In this document: positions 61,418 to 64,000 of the stretch, one piece after another | Layout: each line of letters starts with the position of its first letter | How positions within the stretch are numbered: position 1 is the stretch's first letter | Assembly: GCA_041859045.1 (NCBI GenBank) | Contig: JBHELB010000040.1 | Coordinates: 1-64,000, forward strand | Origin: JBHELB01 sp041859045 | GTDB taxonomy: Bacteria; Hydrogenedentota; Hydrogenedentia; Hydrogenedentales; SLHB01 | Length of the DNA stretch: 64,000 nt | Direction of reading: 5' to 3' | Program-made: the position numbers and the translations under genes | The notes under the pieces: generated by a model | The model's input: only the letters and a program-made list of their open reading frames with translations | The model's database searches: none | Told to the model about the DNA's origin: nothing

Positions 61418-63000
61418 GACTCGTTAGAAATGTCACATGCTTTAACTCGTTAGAAATGTCCTTTTTGTTGGGACTAAGCGGGTTATCCAAGGGCGGTGGG
61501 CAGGTTGGGGGAAACGCAAGGCGTTTTCCCCGAGCTGTCCACAGACCGTCCTATCCACCGCCGTTTTTGCTCGCGCCCCCCGAAGGGGAAGCGGGGCGCG
61601 GCCGTCGGGGCGGTGGATAGGTGGAGAACCCGCGGGGTTACTCGCGACGGGTATCGGAAAACATAAGGGTGCAGTTTTGACGCCAGGGACTGCCTTTGCC
61701 GGTGGGCGCGGGACGCTCTTGGCGCTCAGGTTTTGGCTGTGGCTGATGGCGTTGGTATTGCGCAGGGGTCAATGCTTGGTAGCGCAAAGAGCGGCCTTTG
61801 TAGAACAAGATAAGTTGGCCGTCCAAGCGTCGACGAAGCAGTATCTTGTCCTTGGGCTTGGGCAAGGGCGCGTTGTCGCGAGTGATCTGGTAGTACCGGT
61901 TTTGGCTCCGGACGGTCCAGTCGTTGGACAACGTGCGCTCTTCTTCAAAGCAGAATACGTCGGCTAAATCGATATGGGCGGGGAGGGGTCGGTGAGCGTC
62001 TTGCGGGTCCAGAGGCGCTTGGGAAAACTTCTGGTTCAAGTGGTCCATGAACCCTTTTTGAAGAAGGGCGTTGGCCCCGGCAATGGTCTTGACGCCGCCA
62101 AGGGCCAACTCGGCCACAAGACGGTCTTGCAAGACGGCGTGTTTGCGTTCGACGCGGCCTTTGGCTTGGGGACTGTTGGCCGGAATGATCGCAATTCCAA
62201 GCTTTTTGCAGGCTTTTCCGAAAACGGTCAGCGGCGTTTGGTCGGCCAATTGCTCTTCGAGCGTGGGTTCGCGGTCTGTCACGAACACGCTTTTTCTGTC
62301 CGTGTACAACGCTTGCGGGACGCCAAAACGTTCACACCACATCCAGAGCAAACGCATGGCGGCCTCGGTCGTCTCCTGTTCGGCCATCAGCGACAAGGAC
62401 ACGCCGGTGGCGTCGTCCACCATCTGCATCACGCACGTTCGCGCACGCTCCGGTCCGAACCAAAGGTGATGGCTGCCGTCCATTTGCACCAATTCCCCGA
62501 AGTGATGTTTACGTTCACGCCGCGCCCGATGTTGGGCGCGTTTGCGTCGTTTGGTCCAATAGCCCTGTTCGATGAGCCAGCGGCGCAACGTCTCATGGTC
62601 CACGGCCAAGCCGTCCTGGGCCAATTTTTCAGCCAACAACGTCGGTCCCAGTTGGAAAGCGAGGTAGCGTTGCTCGAAACGCTTGAGGACCTTACGCTTG
62701 AAATGTTCGGACTTTTGCCGATTGGACGGACGCCCACGGCTGCGGTGGACCAGGCCTTTGGGGCCTTCGGCCCGGAACCGCTGGCGAATGCGGACCGCTT
62801 GCCGGTAACTTACCCCAAGCCATTGCGCCGCCATCCTGAGCGAAATGCGTCCTTCCAACGCCTGCTCCATCACACGCTTACGCTCCAACTCCTCCCGACT
62901 CATCCGCAAATGCCTTTCCATGAGCGACCTCCCTACAGGAAACGCCCAGTGTGACATTTCTATCGAGTCGAGAATGTGACATTATCAAAGAGTCGCGACA
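61412..63000 (-). mobile_element. IS1202/ISNCY-like insertion sequence, 1589 bp
   Basis: The ends are imperfect inverted repeats beginning TGTC: TGTCAAGACTCGTTAGAA on the left and TGTCGCGACTCTTTGATA on the right, each followed by a second AATGTCAC-type block (CTCGTTAGAAATGTC left, CTCGATAGAAATGTCAC right). The element carries one transposase gene and a GGGGGAAACGC / GCGTTTTCCCC hairpin after it. It is flanked by a 17-bp direct repeat, a length typical of the IS1202 group rather than of IS3 or IS481. It separates the PagL-like gene from the graspetide genes. Confidence 0.85.
61638..62921 (-). CDS. transposase (DDE, IS1202/ISNCY-like)
   Basis: 427 residues from ATG 62921 (GGGAGG six bases upstream). 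N-terminal helix-turn-helix 'GRISLRMAAQWLGVSYRQAV' and 'RRSRGRPSNRQ'-like linker (here 'LVHRSRGRPSNRQKSEHF'), then an RNase H-like core: first Asp in 'VQMDGSHHLWFG', second in 'ALYTDRKSVFV', Glu in 'PQAKGRVERKHAVLQDRLV'. The C-terminal basic tail ends in a Pro/Gln/Arg stretch. The frame is full length without stops, so the element is probably active or recently active. Confidence 0.9.
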   Translation of the reverse strand: MERHLRMSREELERKRVMEQALEGRISLRMAAQWLGVSYRQAVRIRQRFRAEGPKGLVHRSRGRPSNRQKSEHFKRKVLKRFEQRYLAFQLGPTLLAEKLAQDGLAVDHETLRRWLIEQGYWTKRRKRAQHRARRERKHHFGELVQMDGSHHLWFGPERARTCVMQMVDDATGVSLSLMAEQETTEAAMRLLWMWCERFGVPQALYTDRKSVFVTDREPTLEEQLADQTPLTVFGKACKKLGIAIIPANSPQAKGRVERKHAVLQDRLVAELALGGVKTIAGANALLQKGFMDHLNQKFSQAPLDPQDAHRPLPAHIDLADVFCFEEERTLSNDWTVRSQNRYYQITRDNAPLPKPKDKILLRRRLDGQLILFYKGRSLRYQALTPAQYQRHQPQPKPERQERPAPTGKGSPWRQNCTLMFSDTRRE

Positions 63001-63017
63001 CTGCCTTGTGTTTTGCA
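63001..63017. repeat. 17-bp target-site duplication, right copy
   Basis: CTGCCTTGTGTTTTGCA, identical to 61395-61411. Confidence 0.9.
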
Positions 63018-63024
63018 GAGCGGA

Positions 63025-63555
63025 CTAAAAAGCGTAGCCCGCATTGAGGGAGATGGTATTTGTAGCACTATTGTCGTCATTGAGGTCGGCGTTCGAGAGG
63101 TGTTGCACCTTGAGCAGCAGGTGCCAGCCCGAACCCGGAAGGTGGTATCCCACCCCGGCTTCGCTGAAAAAGTTGAACAAAGAGCCGTTGCCCGCAATGT
63201 AGTCCGTGTGCCCTACCCCGGACACGGCCAATTCTCCAAAGAGGCCGTCCAGGTCCTTGTTCTGATACACCCGTGCGACAAAGCCTGCGCCCAACCCCAG
63301 GATATCTTTGTCGTCGAAGTGTTGGTGGTAGTAGAAAAGGGGATATCCGCGCAATCCCAACGTGGTTCGGGCGAATATGTTCCATTCGTAGTCTGCCGCC
63401 ACTGTCAGCAAGGCATCGCCGTCGCGCTCGTCATTGTCGCCCACGGGGACGCCGCCGGACGCCTCAATCCGGAAGCGCCCTGCTTGGGCCGGACACCACG
63501 CCCCCGCGATGAGGGTGAGTGCAATGGCGATTCTCAGTGTGCCAACTCGAAACAT
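63025..63555 (-). CDS. PagL-like lipid A 3-O-deacylase / acyloxyacyl hydrolase
   Basis: 176 residues from ATG 63555. Signal peptide to about 25 (ending PAQAG). The rest is an eight-strand beta-barrel pattern. The C-terminal 'LKVQHLSNADLNDDNSATNT' followed by 'LNAGYAF' matches the PagL active-site region: His 152 and Ser 154 of HxSNA, with the final aromatic residue of an outer-membrane barrel. It would remove a 3-O acyl chain from lipid A in the outer membrane. Its stop was about 79 bases upstream of the graspetide ATG before the IS inserted. Confidence 0.8.
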   Translation of the reverse strand: MFRVGTLRIAIALTLIAGAWCPAQAGRFRIEASGGVPVGDNDERDGDALLTVAADYEWNIFARTTLGLRGYPLFYYHQHFDDKDILGLGAGFVARVYQNKDLDGLFGELAVSGVGHTDYIAGNGSLFNFFSEAGVGYHLPGSGWHLLLKVQHLSNADLNDDNSATNTISLNAGYAF

Positions 63556-63657
63556 TCCCAGTCCCTTTGGTGCAAATGTTCGGTTTAATTCGCGAATTGT
63601 ATGTGTTTTGCGATTATTTGTCAATAATTAACGGGTTGAGTGGCGAGAAAACAAGGA

Positions 63658-63692
63658 ACCGGTCCACGCGCGAAGTGGAAGCGTGGACCGGT
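63658..63692 (-). terminator. terminator of the HU gene
   Basis: Perfect 12-base arms ACCGGTCCACGC / GCGTGGACCGGT with an 11-base loop, about 80 bases past the HU stop, followed on the minus strand by TTCCTTGTTTTC. Confidence 0.7.
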
Positions 63693-63773
63693 CGCGAGGA
63701 GACCCTCCGCCTTGTTCGTTATCGGCGTCGGGAGGGGAAAGCGGATACCGCATTCCCCAGGAGGAAACTGTGG

Positions 63774-64000
63774 TTACTTCTTGCCGTTGCTCGCGGGGAC
63801 GATGGCGTCCTTAGCGGCCTTGGCGATACGGAACTTGAGAACCTTCTTCGCCGGGATCTTGATGGCTTCGCCGGTGGCTGGATTGCGGCCGGTGCGCGCC
63901 TTGCGCTGCTGAACCACAAGCTTGCCCAGGCCGGGAAGCGTGAAGCCGACCTTGGCTTCCTTGTACGCGAGATCGATGAGTTCGGTAAGGACCCCGCTGA
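63774..64000 (-). CDS. HU/IHF-family DNA-binding protein, C-terminal part
   Basis: The frame runs in from the right edge and ends at TAA 63774, giving 75 residues. 'VGFTLPGLGKLVVQQRKART' and 'GRNPATGEAIKIPAKKVLKF' are the beta-arm and its base in HU proteins, including the NPxTGE loop whose Pro intercalates into DNA. The tail 'RIAKAAKDAIVPASNGKK' is slightly longer than in E. coli HU. The N-terminus is outside the window. Confidence 0.92.
   Translation of the reverse strand, partial: SGVLTELIDLAYKEAKVGFTLPGLGKLVVQQRKARTGRNPATGEAIKIPAKKVLKFRIAKAAKDAIVPASNGKK

Noticed and set aside
1..64000. CRISPR arrays, rRNA and tRNA genes, replication origin
   Set aside because: I looked for regular spaced repeats, cloverleaf ends and DnaA-box clusters and saw none.

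Overview
The window comes from the chromosome of a GC-rich bacterium with an outer membrane. A porin, a TolC-type channel, Lol-type lipoprotein export, a PagL-like lipid A deacylase and a PEP-CTERM protein all point to this. The mix (PEP-CTERM, alginate-export porin, LysM-tailed Ser/Thr kinase, short EF-Ts) would suit an environmental lineage such as Hydrogenedentota or another PVC-neighbouring phylum. That placement is inference; no 16S rRNA or tRNA gene was seen.

Layout. 1-5.1 kb: partial porin, sugar-binding lipoprotein, acyl-ACP desaturase, a small basic protein, a GNAT protein. 5.2-9.8 kb: membrane glycosyltransferase, SpsF-like nucleotidyltransferase and MtgA in one overlapping operon, then a cold-shock protein with a clear promoter. 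10-12.7 kb: assimilatory sulfate reduction (APS reductase plus sulfite reductase). 12.9-18.3 kb: PEP-CTERM protein, Ser/Thr kinase with a LysM tail, MFS transporter, HtrA/Deg-type protease. 18.3-24.2 kb: a complete MacAB-TolC-like operon. 24.3-29.3 kb: TPR protein, lipase, BrnT/BrnA toxin-antitoxin, decayed phage gene, and a HAD phosphatase flanked by a 150-bp direct repeat; this is the most island-like part. 29.4-34.7 kb: protoporphyrinogen oxidase, HemN, an NpmA/KamB-like 16S rRNA methyltransferase, FtsY, a zinc-ribbon protein.

34.8-43.9 kb is a GntR/YtrA-type regulator, one ABC ATPase and five tandem paralogous membrane proteins, expressed from one promoter that overlaps a palindromic operator. 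44-53 kb: small secreted protein, dihydrolipoamide dehydrogenase and acyltransferase (no E1 nearby), two hypotheticals, LolD and LolC/E, LysS. 53-59 kb: prfB, cdsA, uppS, frr, pyrH, tsf, rpsB, a housekeeping block transcribed leftward from a structured rpsB leader.

59.3-64 kb holds the best find. A 57-codon gene encodes a two-repeat graspetide precursor with the TTxxxxEE core motif and an LFIEEL leader motif. It lies directly upstream of an ATP-grasp ligase. An IS1202/ISNCY-like element with a 17-bp target duplication has inserted 72 bp upstream. The element ends in TTGACA, and the duplication supplies an exact 17-bp spacer to a TAACAT in the flank, so the insertion seems to have built a hybrid promoter facing the graspetide operon. 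A PagL-like gene and a partial HU gene close the window.
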